Shown here piece by piece: positions 16,646-25,392 of a DNA stretch of 64,000 nt (position 1 is the first letter of the stretch; the number at the start of each line of letters is the position of its first letter). Source of the DNA: Amycolatopsis jejuensis (GTDB taxonomy: Bacteria > Actinomycetota > Actinomycetes > Mycobacteriales > Pseudonocardiaceae); contig NZ_JNYZ01000003.1 in NCBI RefSeq assembly GCF_000717335.1, positions 248,001-312,000 of the forward strand. The letters are read 5' to 3'. The position numbers were made by a program, and so were the translations under genes. The notes under the pieces are model-generated. The model was not told where the DNA came from and did not search any database. It worked only from the letters and a program-made list of their open reading frames with translations.

Positions 16646-16969
16646 CTACTTCGCCAGGTCGATCAGGTCCTGCTTGGTCGCGGCCTCGGCGTCGTTGGGG
16701 TCCATGCCGAGGGCGTTGACCGCGTAGCCGACCCATTCGGCTTTGGCTGCGTTGACCGCCGGCCGCGGCGGAACCCCGTTTGTAAGTTCGCTGCCGGTGT
16801 CCTCGGTGTCGTCGACCGGTTCCTGCCACGGGGACCCGTCCGGGTTGACCCGGCGCAGGTATCCCTTCGTGACCTTGTCCTGCATGTGCTCGTCGAGCGG
16901 CAGGTCCATGCCGATGACCTGCCCGCTTTCGCTGTGGAAGTGCGCGAGTTCGCGCGGTTCGTCGGCCAT
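16646..16969 (-). CDS. Small head-region protein with C-terminal HeH-like helix-extended motif
   Basis: A 107-residue protein: an N-terminal part with HFHSESGQVIGMDLPL and a final 35 residues (AEWVGYAVNALGMDPNDAEA, then TKQDLIDLAK) that resemble the HeH/Rho-N-like short helix-extended-loop-helix domain often found in phage head proteins. Its ATG shares one base with the stop of the capsid-side gene. A connector or decoration role is likely. Confidence 0.72.
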   Translation of the reverse strand: MADEPRELAHFHSESGQVIGMDLPLDEHMQDKVTKGYLRRVNPDGSPWQEPVDDTEDTGSELTNGVPPRPAVNAAKAEWVGYAVNALGMDPNDAEAATKQDLIDLAK

Positions 16970-17319
16970 CAGGTGTTCCGCGGAACCTTGAGCGCCACGA
17001 TCGTCCCGACGATCGTGGTGGCGTCGATCAGCATCGAGCCGTCGTTCTGCAGGAACCGGCCCGACTCGAACGGGCCGATGTCGCGGGTCTCGACGCCGAC
17101 GGTGATCGACAGGTCGCCCAGGCCCGCGGCGAGCGCGGGCGGGTAGGAACCGGTCTTGATGGTGAGGTTCCCGCCGGTGCTCGCGACGACCCGCAGGACC
17201 GTCTTTTCGGGCTCGGCCTTGGCGATCACGTGGTCGTTGGTGGCGTCGATCGTGGTCGGCGTCGCGACCACGCTGCCGTTCGGGACGGCGCTGGTGTACG
17301 GGATTGCGGTGCGTGCCAT
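16969..17319 (-). CDS. Capsid decoration-like protein
   Basis: A 116-residue beta-rich protein (TIDATNDHVIAKAEPEKTVL, RVVASTGGNLTIKTGSYPPA, GRFLQNDGSMLIDATTIVGT) encoded directly after the major capsid gene. Position and fold style fit a head-fibre or cement protein on the capsid surface. No direct motif proof. Confidence 0.72.
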   Translation of the reverse strand: MARTAIPYTSAVPNGSVVATPTTIDATNDHVIAKAEPEKTVLRVVASTGGNLTIKTGSYPPALAAGLGDLSITVGVETRDIGPFESGRFLQNDGSMLIDATTIVGTIVALKVPRNT

Positions 17320-17335
17320 CGTGGATCAGCTCCTA

Positions 17336-18199
17336 TCAGGAGATCGGGTTGGCGTAGGCCACGGCGATCGAGTCGGGACGCAGCAGCTTCGCGCCGTAGA
17401 GCGCGAGACCCTTGACCGCATCGGCGAACTTCGCTTCCGGGCGGTAGGCCTCGGTCTTGTTGATCTGCTCGGCGAAGCTGATCGCCGACTGCACACCGGC
17501 CTGGATCACGTGCACGTTGCCGGTCGGGTTGGGCACGTTGTTGGATTCGAGGATGTCGAACCCGGCCGCGCGGCCGACCATGCCGTTGCGCAGGCCCTCG
17601 CTGGTGCCGGACTCGTTCACCTTGATGAACCGGGAGTCGAGCAGCAGCTGCGCGTGGAACTCCGGGGACACCACGACGTAGCGGCCCTCGGTGGGGACGT
17701 TCGCCCGCGACAGCTTCGTGCGCAGCGGCACCAGCACCTTGTCGTAGGCGTCGCTGGGCGTGGTGAACACGTTCACCGCTGCACCGGTCGAGCCGATGAC
17801 GTTCGCGGTCTGCGCGCCGGTGTAGAACGACGCCACGAACTGGTCGACGGTGTCGGCGAGCTTGTAGGCTGCGCGGCTCATCGCCTCCGGGATGACGTTG
17901 CCCTTGGCCTGCCGAGCGTCGACGTCGTCGACGAAGAACGCCCAGTACTTCGCCTGGTCCACGACCAGGGTTCGCTGTGCGTCCGACAGCTCCTCCGGAG
18001 CGATGACGGTGGAGTTGGCGTTGTAGGTGCCGATCGTCGGGTCACTGATCGAGGTGATCCGGACCGTGTCTCCGGCCTCGCGGATGTCGCCCTCGTAGTC
18101 GCGGTTGACGATCCCCGGACCCGCGTACACGAGCGCCTTGCGCAGGGAGACCAGGAGATTGGCGGACCAGATCTCCGGGCGGAAACGAGTGATGGCCAC
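17336..18199 (-). CDS. Major capsid protein (P22 coat-like)
   Basis: A 287-residue protein that begins MAITRFRPEIWSANLLVSLR, the start of P22-gp5-like coat proteins common in actinophages. It contains EGDIREAGDTVRITSISDPT, a DDVDARQAKG region and the C-terminal FAEQINKTEAYRPEAKFAD section. It forms the icosahedral shell around the scaffold encoded just upstream. The start has a strong GAAAGGGG site. Confidence 0.93.
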   Translation of the reverse strand: MAITRFRPEIWSANLLVSLRKALVYAGPGIVNRDYEGDIREAGDTVRITSISDPTIGTYNANSTVIAPEELSDAQRTLVVDQAKYWAFFVDDVDARQAKGNVIPEAMSRAAYKLADTVDQFVASFYTGAQTANVIGSTGAAVNVFTTPSDAYDKVLVPLRTKLSRANVPTEGRYVVVSPEFHAQLLLDSRFIKVNESGTSEGLRNGMVGRAAGFDILESNNVPNPTGNVHVIQAGVQSAISFAEQINKTEAYRPEAKFADAVKGLALYGAKLLRPDSIAVAYANPIS

Positions 18200-18217
18200 T
18201 GTGGGGCCCCTTTCTGG

Positions 18218-18982
18218 TTAGCCCGCACCCATCAGATCCGCGAGTCGGCCCTCGTTCTGGGCCTTCACGATCTGGTCGGGCGTCATGGTTTTGAGCTCGG
18301 CTTCGGTGACCTGCTTCTTCTTCGTGCCGGCCTTGCGCGCGGCCCCGCCGTCACCGGTGCCCTGGAACCTCTTCGCCGTTGCGGCTGCCAGGTAGGGCTT
18401 GTTCTTGATCAGCTCGTCGATCGCGTCCGCGATCTCGTCGCTATCGACCTCACCGTTCTCGTCGACCTCGAACTGCGTGAGATCGAGAAAGGTGAGGGCG
18501 TCCTTCGGGTCGGCCAGCTTGCCGGTCGCGGCAGCCCGGATCTCCGATCGGATGATCCGCGCGTTCGCCTTCGTGGCCGCCGCCGTCTCCGCCTCACGGC
18601 GGATCTGGTCGACGTCCGGCTCACCGTCCTTCGTGGACCCGCTCTTCAGCGTGTCCCGCTCGGCCTCGGCGGCGCGGCGCTTCGCTTTCTCGTCGCGCAG
18701 TTTGGCCTTCATGGCGTCGAGCGCCTTCTTGCCCTTGTCGCCGAGATCCTCGGCTCCCTCCGGGTCGCCTTCCGGCTCCTCGTCAGGATCGTCCTCGGGT
18801 TCCTCGGCGGGGTCGCCCACCGGCTCGCCCTCCGGGTCCTCGTCGGGATCGCTGGCGCCCGCGATGGGCCAGATCGGCTGTTCGCCGCCTTCGCCGGGGC
18901 GGGCATTGCGCCAGCCAACGGCCTGGAGGCCGGTTCGCGGGTGGATGGGCAGGATCGTCTCGATCATTCGGGTACTCCCCAT
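18218..18982 (-). CDS. Capsid scaffolding protein
   Basis: The 254-residue protein is charged and helical: a Pro/Glu/Asp-rich acidic segment (about 43-80), a coiled coil (about 83-115: DAMKAKLRDEKAKRRAAEAE), and a small C-terminal basic helix-turn (ARKAGTKKKQVTEAELKTMT) that should bind the coat protein. The first 35 residues (PIHPRTGLQAVGWRN) are an opening I have seen on other actinophage scaffold-region proteins. It lies directly before the capsid gene. Confidence 0.88.
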   Translation of the reverse strand: MGSTRMIETILPIHPRTGLQAVGWRNARPGEGGEQPIWPIAGASDPDEDPEGEPVGDPAEEPEDDPDEEPEGDPEGAEDLGDKGKKALDAMKAKLRDEKAKRRAAEAERDTLKSGSTKDGEPDVDQIRREAETAAATKANARIIRSEIRAAATGKLADPKDALTFLDLTQFEVDENGEVDSDEIADAIDELIKNKPYLAAATAKRFQGTGDGGAARKAGTKKKQVTEAELKTMTPDQIVKAQNEGRLADLMGAG

Positions 18983-19018
18983 TGCGGGTGTTGGTGAAAG
19001 CCGCGCGTTGCGCGCTGC

Positions 19019-19924
19019 TCAGACGATGTAGCCGTGCTGGCACAGCAGCTGCACCGCTTCTTCCCGCGAGCTGGCCTCGCGGTAGATCTGTTCCGGCATC
19101 AGCCGGGCCCGGCCACCGAGCCTCCGCCCAGCGGTGCCGCGGCGCGTGATGCCCGTCCGAGTCAGCTTCCGCGCCCCGGCGACGTACATCCCCTTGTGCG
19201 CGTTCACGATCTGCGCCATGTCGGCACCGTCGCGGATGGCCTGGTCGTCCGCTTTGGACAGTCCCTTGACCCGGCCTTCCTCGAACGCACGCCGCGGGTC
19301 GGTGGTGAAGTCGTCCCCGGTGTCCTCGGCCGTCGGGATGTGCACACAGTCGCACTGCGGATGCCGTTCGAATCCCTGGCTGTACCGGTAAACCCGCCCC
19401 GCGAGGATGATGCACCGCGGACACGAGTCCCCGACGACCATCCGCGTCCACGACACCGTCGGCCGCGCCACCACGGCGATCCCGTCCGCGACCCGGCCCG
19501 CATCAGCCACCTGCGTGCGCGTGATCAGATCGAGCCGGATCTGCCCGACGGCGAGTGCCTGCTTCGATGTGGCGCCTTTCGCGATCGCCGCCTTTGCCGC
19601 GAACACCGGCCCCATCAGCAACGTCTCCAGCGGACGCCCGTCCGAGGAGATCCCCGCCAACTCCTCCGCGGCGACCCGGCCGGCCGCCGGGTCGCGGTAA
19701 CCCTGCGCCCGGAGCGCCTCGGCCGTGTAATGATCGGCCTGTCGAGCCGCCGTCAACTGCGCCTGCGACACGGCCACGAACATCCGCATCAGCAGGCTCA
19801 GCCAAGACTCCTCGATCGCGCGCGGCTCGACCTGCCTCCACAGGCGTCGGCCATCCGCCCGGGCGGCCTTCGCCAGCCGGGCGCGCGCGGCGTGGTGACT
19901 GCGCGCACGATCAAGCGGCGTCAC
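19019..19924 (-). CDS. MuF-like minor head protein
   Basis: A 301-residue protein following the portal gene, the standard place of MuF-like minor capsid proteins. Its core has SCPRCIILAGRVYRYSQGFE then HPQCDCVHIP, the Cys/His cluster of this actinophage family. The C-terminal 90 residues (RAFEEGRVKGLSKADDQAIR, then GITRRGTAGRR) may be a variable effector domain. Start at GTG 19924 is chosen because GAGGAG precedes it by 6 nt; it overlaps the portal stop by 14 bp. Confidence 0.85.
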   Translation of the reverse strand: MTPLDRARSHHAARARLAKAARADGRRLWRQVEPRAIEESWLSLLMRMFVAVSQAQLTAARQADHYTAEALRAQGYRDPAAGRVAAEELAGISSDGRPLETLLMGPVFAAKAAIAKGATSKQALAVGQIRLDLITRTQVADAGRVADGIAVVARPTVSWTRMVVGDSCPRCIILAGRVYRYSQGFERHPQCDCVHIPTAEDTGDDFTTDPRRAFEEGRVKGLSKADDQAIRDGADMAQIVNAHKGMYVAGARKLTRTGITRRGTAGRRLGGRARLMPEQIYREASSREEAVQLLCQHGYIV

Positions 19925-21371
19925 CGGTGGGCTCCTCGCCCGGATCGCCAGCCTGGCCACCGAGGCCCATGTCGCGCGCCACCGCGGCGACAGGGTCGAT
20001 TTCGGCCTCGCGCTTCTTCATGTCGATCAGATCGACGATCTCTGACGGGGTGAGACCCCACTTCGCGGCGAGGTACTCGAACGGGAACCCGATCTGCGCG
20101 AGTTTCAGCAATGCGTCGGCGAGCTGCGCCTGGGACCGGGACTCCGCGTCGGCCCACAGCACCGTGCCCGCGGTGAACGCCTTCGCCTTCTTCTCGTTGC
20201 CCTGCGCCAGCGCGATCAAGCCGAACATCTGCCGGATCGCCTGCCCGAACCACAGCTGCTTCTCCTCGACCCGCTTCACCAGGCCGGTTTCGGCGGCGAT
20301 CAGCGCGTCACCGGACAGGTTCGCCATCTTCCCGATGAGGTAGTGCTGTGGGGTGCGCGTCTGTGCGGCAATGTGCCCGACCGCGATCTCGATGACGTCG
20401 GTGTAAGCAGCGAGATTCGCCGCCTGCCACTCGGCGATTTTCGACTGCTCGCCGGTGATCCACAGCACGCGGTCGACCGCGAACTTCGCCAGATCCACCG
20501 GACGCTGCCCAACGACCTCGCCCTTATCGTTGAGGATCGGCGTGGTCGGACGCTCGGCGCCGAGCACGATCCGCTGCGGGAACGACGCATAGTCCGAGGC
20601 CGTGAACAGCTGTGCCCACAGCAGGTTCACCGCGTCCTGCATCGCCGTCACACCGGTGACGTCCGAGATCGGGTCATCGGCCAAGGTCGGCTTGTTCGGC
20701 AGCTCCACCAGCGGCACGACACCCATCGGGTTCGGCTGCGGATTCGGCTCGTCAGTGTCCCGCGGCGACCACTTCTTCAGTTCCTCGTCCACCGCGGACA
20801 GCAGGATCAGCTTCGTCTGCTGCCGCGTCACCGGCCGCTCGAACTTCCACACCTCGTCCGGGAGGTACAGGGTGGCGTAGTCGCAGTTGCCGTCCTGCCA
20901 CTTCTTCAACGCCGCTCGCCGACGACGCCGCGACCCCGGCCAGTACGCGATGACGCACTGCGAGGCGTCCTCGAAGGTCACCTCCGGGGTTTCCTCGTCG
21001 TCAGGATTTCCCCACACGAGCCCAAAGGACCGCGCCGAGTTCACACCGCCGAGGAACCCCAGCTGCGAATCAGCGTCGAGCGCATTGGTCTGCCACACCC
21101 GCCACATCTCCGAGTCCGGCTCCTGCTCGCCGAGGCCCTTGATCCCCATCACAGTGAGCCGCTCCACCGGGGCGTCCGCGACCGGCGCGACCCAGTTGTC
21201 GGAGAAGTCGACGTACCGATCGCCGTGGTACTTCTTGAACTGATCCGACGCGTACTTCAGCGGCTGCTTCCCGCGGTAGTACCGGTCGTTGCGCTCCACC
21301 TCGGCGGATCGGTTCAGCAGTTCCTGCTCAAGCAACGCCACCAGCTGAAGGGCCTGGGCCTCGGTCGCCAC
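19911..21371 (-). CDS. Portal protein
   Basis: A 486-residue portal (SPP1 gp6/HK97-like family): VERNDRYYRGKQPLKYASDQ near the N-terminus, VDFSDNWVAPVADAPVERLT, and a helical crown with RTPQHYLIGKMANLSGDALI. Twelve copies form the DNA channel. I choose GTG 21371, 6 nt after AGGAGG; GTG 21377 is possible but touches the ribosome site. An open frame extends far upstream through the terminase gene but has no start signal and is not coding. Overlaps the MuF-like gene. Confidence 0.92.
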   Translation of the reverse strand: MATEAQALQLVALLEQELLNRSAEVERNDRYYRGKQPLKYASDQFKKYHGDRYVDFSDNWVAPVADAPVERLTVMGIKGLGEQEPDSEMWRVWQTNALDADSQLGFLGGVNSARSFGLVWGNPDDEETPEVTFEDASQCVIAYWPGSRRRRRAALKKWQDGNCDYATLYLPDEVWKFERPVTRQQTKLILLSAVDEELKKWSPRDTDEPNPQPNPMGVVPLVELPNKPTLADDPISDVTGVTAMQDAVNLLWAQLFTASDYASFPQRIVLGAERPTTPILNDKGEVVGQRPVDLAKFAVDRVLWITGEQSKIAEWQAANLAAYTDVIEIAVGHIAAQTRTPQHYLIGKMANLSGDALIAAETGLVKRVEEKQLWFGQAIRQMFGLIALAQGNEKKAKAFTAGTVLWADAESRSQAQLADALLKLAQIGFPFEYLAAKWGLTPSEIVDLIDMKKREAEIDPVAAVARDMGLGGQAGDPGEEPTGDAA

Positions 21372-21382
21372 GGTCACCCTCC

Positions 21383-23017
21383 TCAGGCGGTATAGACGAA
21401 GTTGTCGTGCTGCTTCCACAGCTTCGCGGCCGTGACGTCGCCGGCGGCCTCGTTGCAGATCACCGACACGACCGCGAGGTCGATCTTCCGGCCGTCGCCC
21501 GGCTTCGTGAGGACGTAACGGTTCTGCGGCCGGGCCGCCTTCTTCGCCGCTCCCATGTGGAGCTCGGTGTCGTCGCAGCCGTCGTGCGCGAAGCCGCTGT
21601 CGGCCTTGTTCACGTCGACCAGCAGCCGCTCGCACGCGGCGTGCATCTGGACAGGCCGGTACGTCTCGAACCGGACCACGCGCTTCTCGCCGAACTGCTC
21701 CGCCCACGTGTCGACCTCGGTCTCCCAGTACGGCGGGTCGGCGTACATCCGGATGATGTCGAAGTTGCTGAACAGCCACTCGACCGCCGCATGCACCTCC
21801 AGCCGCGGCACTTTCCCGCCGTGCTTGGCCGGGTTCCAGATAGTCGGCCCGGCCGGCGTGTACGGCGTGAACTGGTAGCCGCCGCGGGTCTGCGCGCGGA
21901 TTGCAGTCCAGTCGTCTACATCGGACCCGTCGAACCCGAGCACCAGCTGAGTCCGACGCCGCAGCGGCGGGGCCTTCTTCGCCGCGCGGGCCTTCCACTT
22001 CTCGACGTCCATCCACGTGTCGAGCCCGGCCACGATCCGGTTCCCGAAGAACCGCTCCGCCTGCCCCGGGTCCTTCTCCATCAGCTCGGCAGCCTCAGCC
22101 TCGATGGAGTCGAGGTTCACGTGCGGCGAGCCCGCGTAGTTGAACGCGTGGATCTTCCGGCGATCCGCCTTCACCGAGTACTTCAGGCCCGCCGGCGGCG
22201 GCTCGTAGAACCTGAAGACGTCCTTCGCACGGGACTCCCGCGTTCGCTGCGCCGTCGAGTTCTGCGACGGGTCGTAGCAGTTCGTCGTCTCCCCGCCCCG
22301 ACCGCCCATGCCCGCCGCGCCACGCCGCATCGTCTCCGCGACCTTCACCATCTTGTTCTCGACGGTGTACAGCTGCGGCTCGTCGTGGAAGTACGCCGAG
22401 ATCGGGTTACCAAGCCGCGACTGCGCGCTCGAAGTGACCGCGTCGATCCGGCCTTCATTCGGCAGCCGGATGAAGCCTTCCCGCGGCAACATCAGGTCGG
22501 CGAGTGGCCCGTTTTTCGCCATCGCCTGCAGCGGTCGGTAGATGTTGTCAACCTGGTCCTTGGACGTCGCCAGCAGTTGAATCAGCGGGGTCGCCCACGG
22601 CATCCCCATCGGCTCACCCGGGTCATACGGGTACTCCCAACCGCAGCCACAGCCGTGCTCCGCGCAGACGTAGCCGTCGTCTTTCCCCGCCCAACCAGCA
22701 AACAGCGCCGGCCCGACACCCTCGTTCGACGCGAGCGTCGCTGTCCATGGCCCCTTGCCGACCTTCTGTGGTGCGATGACCTGGAAGCGCCTGTACCAGA
22801 ACGCTGCCGCCCGCGTCGGGTAGCCGTTCTCGTCGTACGCCTCCGCGTCCGGCCGCACACGGTAGTGGTTGAGCGTGCACCACAGCTGCCAGTCGTAGTG
22901 CTGGAACGGCGCACCCTTCCGGAACCCGTCCGGGATGATGCAATGCCGCTCCACCCAGGCCGGCGCGACCCAGAGAGTCGGGAAGTCGACGACGTACCGC
23001 TTAGGCTCCGGCGCCAT
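21383..23017 (-). CDS. Terminase large subunit
   Basis: The 544-residue packaging ATPase/nuclease has a degenerate Walker A loop (APQKVGKGPW, about 82-91), a Walker B region SAYFHDEPQLY with DE at 212-213, and a C-terminal RNase H-like nuclease with Asp in VLGFDGSDVDDW, YADPPYWETEVD and GRKIDLAVVSV. It cuts and pumps DNA into the prohead. Its start overlaps the small subunit gene by 17 bp, and its stop lies 12 bp before the portal start. Confidence 0.93.
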   Translation of the reverse strand: MAPEPKRYVVDFPTLWVAPAWVERHCIIPDGFRKGAPFQHYDWQLWCTLNHYRVRPDAEAYDENGYPTRAAAFWYRRFQVIAPQKVGKGPWTATLASNEGVGPALFAGWAGKDDGYVCAEHGCGCGWEYPYDPGEPMGMPWATPLIQLLATSKDQVDNIYRPLQAMAKNGPLADLMLPREGFIRLPNEGRIDAVTSSAQSRLGNPISAYFHDEPQLYTVENKMVKVAETMRRGAAGMGGRGGETTNCYDPSQNSTAQRTRESRAKDVFRFYEPPPAGLKYSVKADRRKIHAFNYAGSPHVNLDSIEAEAAELMEKDPGQAERFFGNRIVAGLDTWMDVEKWKARAAKKAPPLRRRTQLVLGFDGSDVDDWTAIRAQTRGGYQFTPYTPAGPTIWNPAKHGGKVPRLEVHAAVEWLFSNFDIIRMYADPPYWETEVDTWAEQFGEKRVVRFETYRPVQMHAACERLLVDVNKADSGFAHDGCDDTELHMGAAKKAARPQNRYVLTKPGDGRKIDLAVVSVICNEAAGDVTAAKLWKQHDNFVYTA

Positions 23018-23573
23018 CGGTCGTGACCGCCGACATTCGCGACTTCATCTCGCGTGCCGCGGCACGCGAGTCAGCCCGGGGATCCTTCGCAGAGCTGGCG
23101 CGCTTGTCGGCCAGCTCGTCGACAGCGATCGCCCACCCGTTTTCCCGCAACCCGGCCGGCGTCAGCCCGATCTGATCGGCGAACCGGTGCAGCGAGTTCT
23201 TGTCGGCCGCTGTCGCCTCCGCGGACTCGCACAGCGCCGACGTCCGAACCCACATCGCGACCGCATGCCAGCGCCACCGCTCGTTCGCCCACGCGCATGC
23301 CTGCGGAGTCGACCACGCCCACTCCCACAGGAAGATCTCGCGCTCCCAGCGTGCTTCCGTCGCCCCCTCGTCCGGCACGCGGACCCGCTGCTTGTCCTCG
23401 TAGTACTCGTCGTACACCGTGACCTTCGTCAACGGGAACTCCGGCACCTCACCGCGGTACCCTTCAGCCGGCAACGCCGTCAGCTTCACGCCGCGCCGAT
23501 CACTCCGGCCCGAGGTCGGATCCGCGCTCGGACCCGACCGATTCCGTGCTCCGCCCTTGGTCATCGTGCTCAC
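23001..23573 (-). CDS. Terminase small subunit-like protein
   Basis: A 190-residue protein just before the large terminase gene. It has a basic, disordered start (TKGGARNRSGPSADPTSGRS), as in many actinophage small terminases, then a tryptophan-rich helical middle (FLWEWAWSTPQACAWANERW) and a basic C-terminal helix. It should recognise the packaging site and recruit the large subunit. Assigned by position and layout. Confidence 0.82.
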   Translation of the reverse strand: MSTMTKGGARNRSGPSADPTSGRSDRRGVKLTALPAEGYRGEVPEFPLTKVTVYDEYYEDKQRVRVPDEGATEARWEREIFLWEWAWSTPQACAWANERWRWHAVAMWVRTSALCESAEATAADKNSLHRFADQIGLTPAGLRENGWAIAVDELADKRASSAKDPRADSRAAAREMKSRMSAVTTDGAGA

Positions 23574-23794
23574 TCCTCAGCGGCCTTGCGCCACGTCGGC
23601 GGACGCCGCCTTGCGCGACACCCAGGTGCTTGGACGGTGACCGTCCGGATGTTCTGAACCCTCCGCGCTATCCGGAGCCCTCCCCGGCGGTCCCGGTGTG
23701 ATCCACTTCGGGGGGTACCCCCCAGGGGGTATGGAGTCTCGGTGATCGACTCCGCGCCGCGTTGTGGATCACCGAAGATCGAATGTGCCTGCCG
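23574..23794. other. Noncoding gap with G/C palindromes beside the terminase genes, candidate packaging site
   Basis: I see no gene in these 221 bp. They hold GGACGGTGACCGTCC (about 23631-23645) and the perfect palindrome GGGGGGTACCCCCC at 23710-23723, followed by another G-run. Cos or pac sites of siphoviruses usually lie next to the small terminase gene, so this is the most likely place for it, but there is no direct proof. Confidence 0.35.
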
Positions 23795-24154
23795 TCAGCG
23801 TGCGTTCCAGCCGCCCGGCTGAGCTTCAGCTGTGTGCTTGCTATGGCACCGAGCGCAGATTCCGCGCCCGTGCTTAGGGTCGTTCGGGTTCTCGCCGCGC
23901 AGCACGAGCGTGCGTCGGTCGATCGGATGATGGTCTGCGTGCACTGACCATGCGCGTCCGCACAGTTGGCAGATCGGGTGCTTGGCCAGCACGCCCCGGC
24001 GGAACCGGGTCTCGTGTGCCCGGTCGTACCCGCGGTCGCGTGCACTGCCTCGACGTTGCTCAGCTGCGCGCTCGTGCTCGGTGCAGCGGCCAGTGCCAGC
24101 GGGCACCAGCTCGGGGCACTGGGGTACCGAGCACACCTTGAGCGCCCTCGGCAT
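23795..24154 (-). CDS. HNH endonuclease of the packaging module
   Basis: The 119-residue protein is a compact HNH nuclease. CxxxxC ... CTEH near the start and CQLCG, HADHHPIDRRT and CARCHSKHTAE further on give the zinc cysteines, the catalytic DHH and the final His. In many HK97-type phages an HNH protein next to the terminase is needed for cos cutting and packaging; position and size here fit that role rather than a homing enzyme. Confidence 0.9.
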   Translation of the reverse strand: MPRALKVCSVPQCPELVPAGTGRCTEHERAAEQRRGSARDRGYDRAHETRFRRGVLAKHPICQLCGRAWSVHADHHPIDRRTLVLRGENPNDPKHGRGICARCHSKHTAEAQPGGWNAR

Positions 24155-24159
24155 GGTGA

Positions 24160-24390
24160 CTACTCGCGCCCGTCCCAGGCGTGGTGCACAACCATCCAGC
24201 CCGACCGGTCCTCGCCTTGCACATGCTCGACGTAGGGCAGGCAGGCGCAGTCATCGCCCGGGGTGTGACCCACCACGTCGTCCACGGGGGTGACCTCGGA
24301 GCCGGTATCAGTGGGGGCGACCAGCCACCCGGTGCGCACGGCCATCCGATACCCCTTGATCGTTCTTACCCGCCGGTTGGGAGTAGGCAT
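24160..24390 (-). CDS. Small unknown protein before the HNH gene
   Basis: A 76-residue protein with DCACLPYVEHV and HHAWDGRE near the C-terminus; Cys, His and Asp residues could bind a metal. It ends 5 bp before the HNH start and is probably the first gene of the late transcript. Not recognised. Confidence 0.62.
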   Translation of the reverse strand: MPTPNRRVRTIKGYRMAVRTGWLVAPTDTGSEVTPVDDVVGHTPGDDCACLPYVEHVQGEDRSGWMVVHHAWDGRE

Positions 24391-24766
24391 CTTTCCGCAG
24401 GTCAGCGGGGTGCATGGTGTTTCGAGTAGGTTTCGAGTAGGCGCGCCCGTCGCGCTGCCCGCGGGGCATGAGAACGGCCCCCGTGCCTACCTGCAGAGCA
24501 GGCAACGAGGGCCGGTCTGTCGTCTGGCTCCCGCCCCCGGGACTGGTCACGGCCAGTAGACGTGTCCCCGGTTGCTGCCGCTCGCGCAGAGCAGCCGTGT
24601 CCGGCGAGGCAATCGGGCTTCTCTGCGCGTCAGCCCGCAGCGGCCGGTGGGCATAGCTCACGCCCGGGGTAAGCGTGACACACGCGATCACCTGGGGCAA
24701 TCACTGGGGTGGATCTTGGGTGTGTCGTGGTGTTCTATCCGCCCCCGCATTACTATCTAGCCCCCC
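24391..24766. other. Region without a clear gene, likely late promoter region
   Basis: No convincing gene lies here. Around 24472-24514 there is an imperfect long hairpin (CGGCCCCCGTGCCTACCTGC facing GCAGGCAACGAGGGCCG). The stretch separates the leftward late genes from the rightward HicA/HicB pair, so it should hold the late promoter; I cannot point to exact boxes. Confidence 0.4.
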
Positions 24767-24796
24767 TTTACATTTACTATCTAGTGGGGGTAGAGT
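24767..24796 (+). promoter_or_regulatory. hicAB promoter with direct repeats, leaderless layout
   Basis: TTTACA (24767-24772) and TAGAGT (24791-24796), spaced by 18 bp, form a good sigma-70-type promoter. The predicted start of transcription falls on or next to the ATG at 24803, so the message would be leaderless. TTACTATCTAG occurs twice, at 24750-24760 and 24774-24784, 24 bp apart, the second copy inside the promoter; these may be operator sites for HicB. Confidence 0.65.
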
Positions 24797-24802
24797 ACGG
24801 TC

Positions 24803-25015
24803 ATGGTGTTCAAGCCGATGAAACGAGCAGACGTCATCACGGCACTGGAGTCGAACGGCTGCCGGAAGCTCCGCGACTCCGGCGACCACACCGTCTACGG
24901 CTGCCCGTGCGGCAAGCACCGCGCCCCGGTGCCGCGCCACAACAGCATCACGCCGGGCGTTGTCCGCAGCATCGGCAAGCAAATGGCCTGCCTACCCCAG
25001 GGATGGTTGCAGTGA
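24803..25015 (+). CDS. hicA: HicA-type mRNA interferase toxin
   Basis: The 70-residue protein has the HicA dsRNA-binding-like fold: KRADVITALESNGCRKLRDS, then GDHTVYGCPCGKHRAPVPRH with the catalytic-type His in GDH and the GKHRAPVPRH strand, and SITPGVVRSIGKQM. HicA enzymes cut mRNA and are held by HicB. Its TGA overlaps the GTG start of the antitoxin. The pair reads against all surrounding phage genes, as expected for a cargo module expressed in the lysogen. Confidence 0.88.
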   Translation: MVFKPMKRADVITALESNGCRKLRDSGDHTVYGCPCGKHRAPVPRHNSITPGVVRSIGKQMACLPQGWLQ

Positions 25016-25392
25016 AGACCTACACAGCGACAGCGACCCGCGAAGGCGGGTGGTGGATCGTCGAGGCCGACGGCATCGGCACAACCCAGGGACGCACCAC
25101 CGCCGAAGCGCAACGCATGGCCGTCGACATGGTCGCCCTCATGGAGGACGTCGACCCGTCCGAGGTGACCGTGGACGTCACGTTCGTGCCGCCGGGCGGG
25201 TTGGCGGACGAGGTCCGCGAGGCCCGCGAGGCGACGCGCCACGCAGCCGAAGCACAGGAACAGGCTGGACGGAAGACGCGTGCAGCGGTGCATCGGCTCC
25301 TCGCCGCGGGCATGTCAAAGCAGGACGCAGCCCGGATTTTGCGGGTAGCTCCTCAGCGCATCAGCCAGCTCACGAAGCAGCGTGAGAAGTAG
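25012..25392 (+). CDS. hicB: HicB-type antitoxin with C-terminal helix-turn-helix
   Basis: A 126-residue antitoxin. The N-terminal half is the HicB fold (YTATATREGGWWIVEADGIG, then TTQGRTTAEAQRMAVDMVAL); the C-terminal half ends in a DNA-binding helix-turn-helix (AGMSKQDAARILRVAPQRIS). It should block HicA and repress the shared promoter, where two TTACTATCTAG repeats lie. I choose GTG 25012 (GTGA overlap with hicA, AGGGA upstream); ATG 25003 is possible. Its 3' end overlaps a minus-strand gene. Confidence 0.88.
   Translation: MKTYTATATREGGWWIVEADGIGTTQGRTTAEAQRMAVDMVALMEDVDPSEVTVDVTFVPPGGLADEVREAREATRHAAEAQEQAGRKTRAAVHRLLAAGMSKQDAARILRVAPQRISQLTKQREK

Noticed and set aside
21384..22016. Longer portal protein starting upstream inside the terminase gene
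   Set aside because: The upstream part is an antisense-like frame of the terminase gene, while GTG 21371 has an AGGAGG at good distance.
24308..24700. Minus-strand open frame of 130 codons before the small late gene
   Set aside because: It overlaps the better frame at 24160-24390, has no ribosome site and no ordered sequence.
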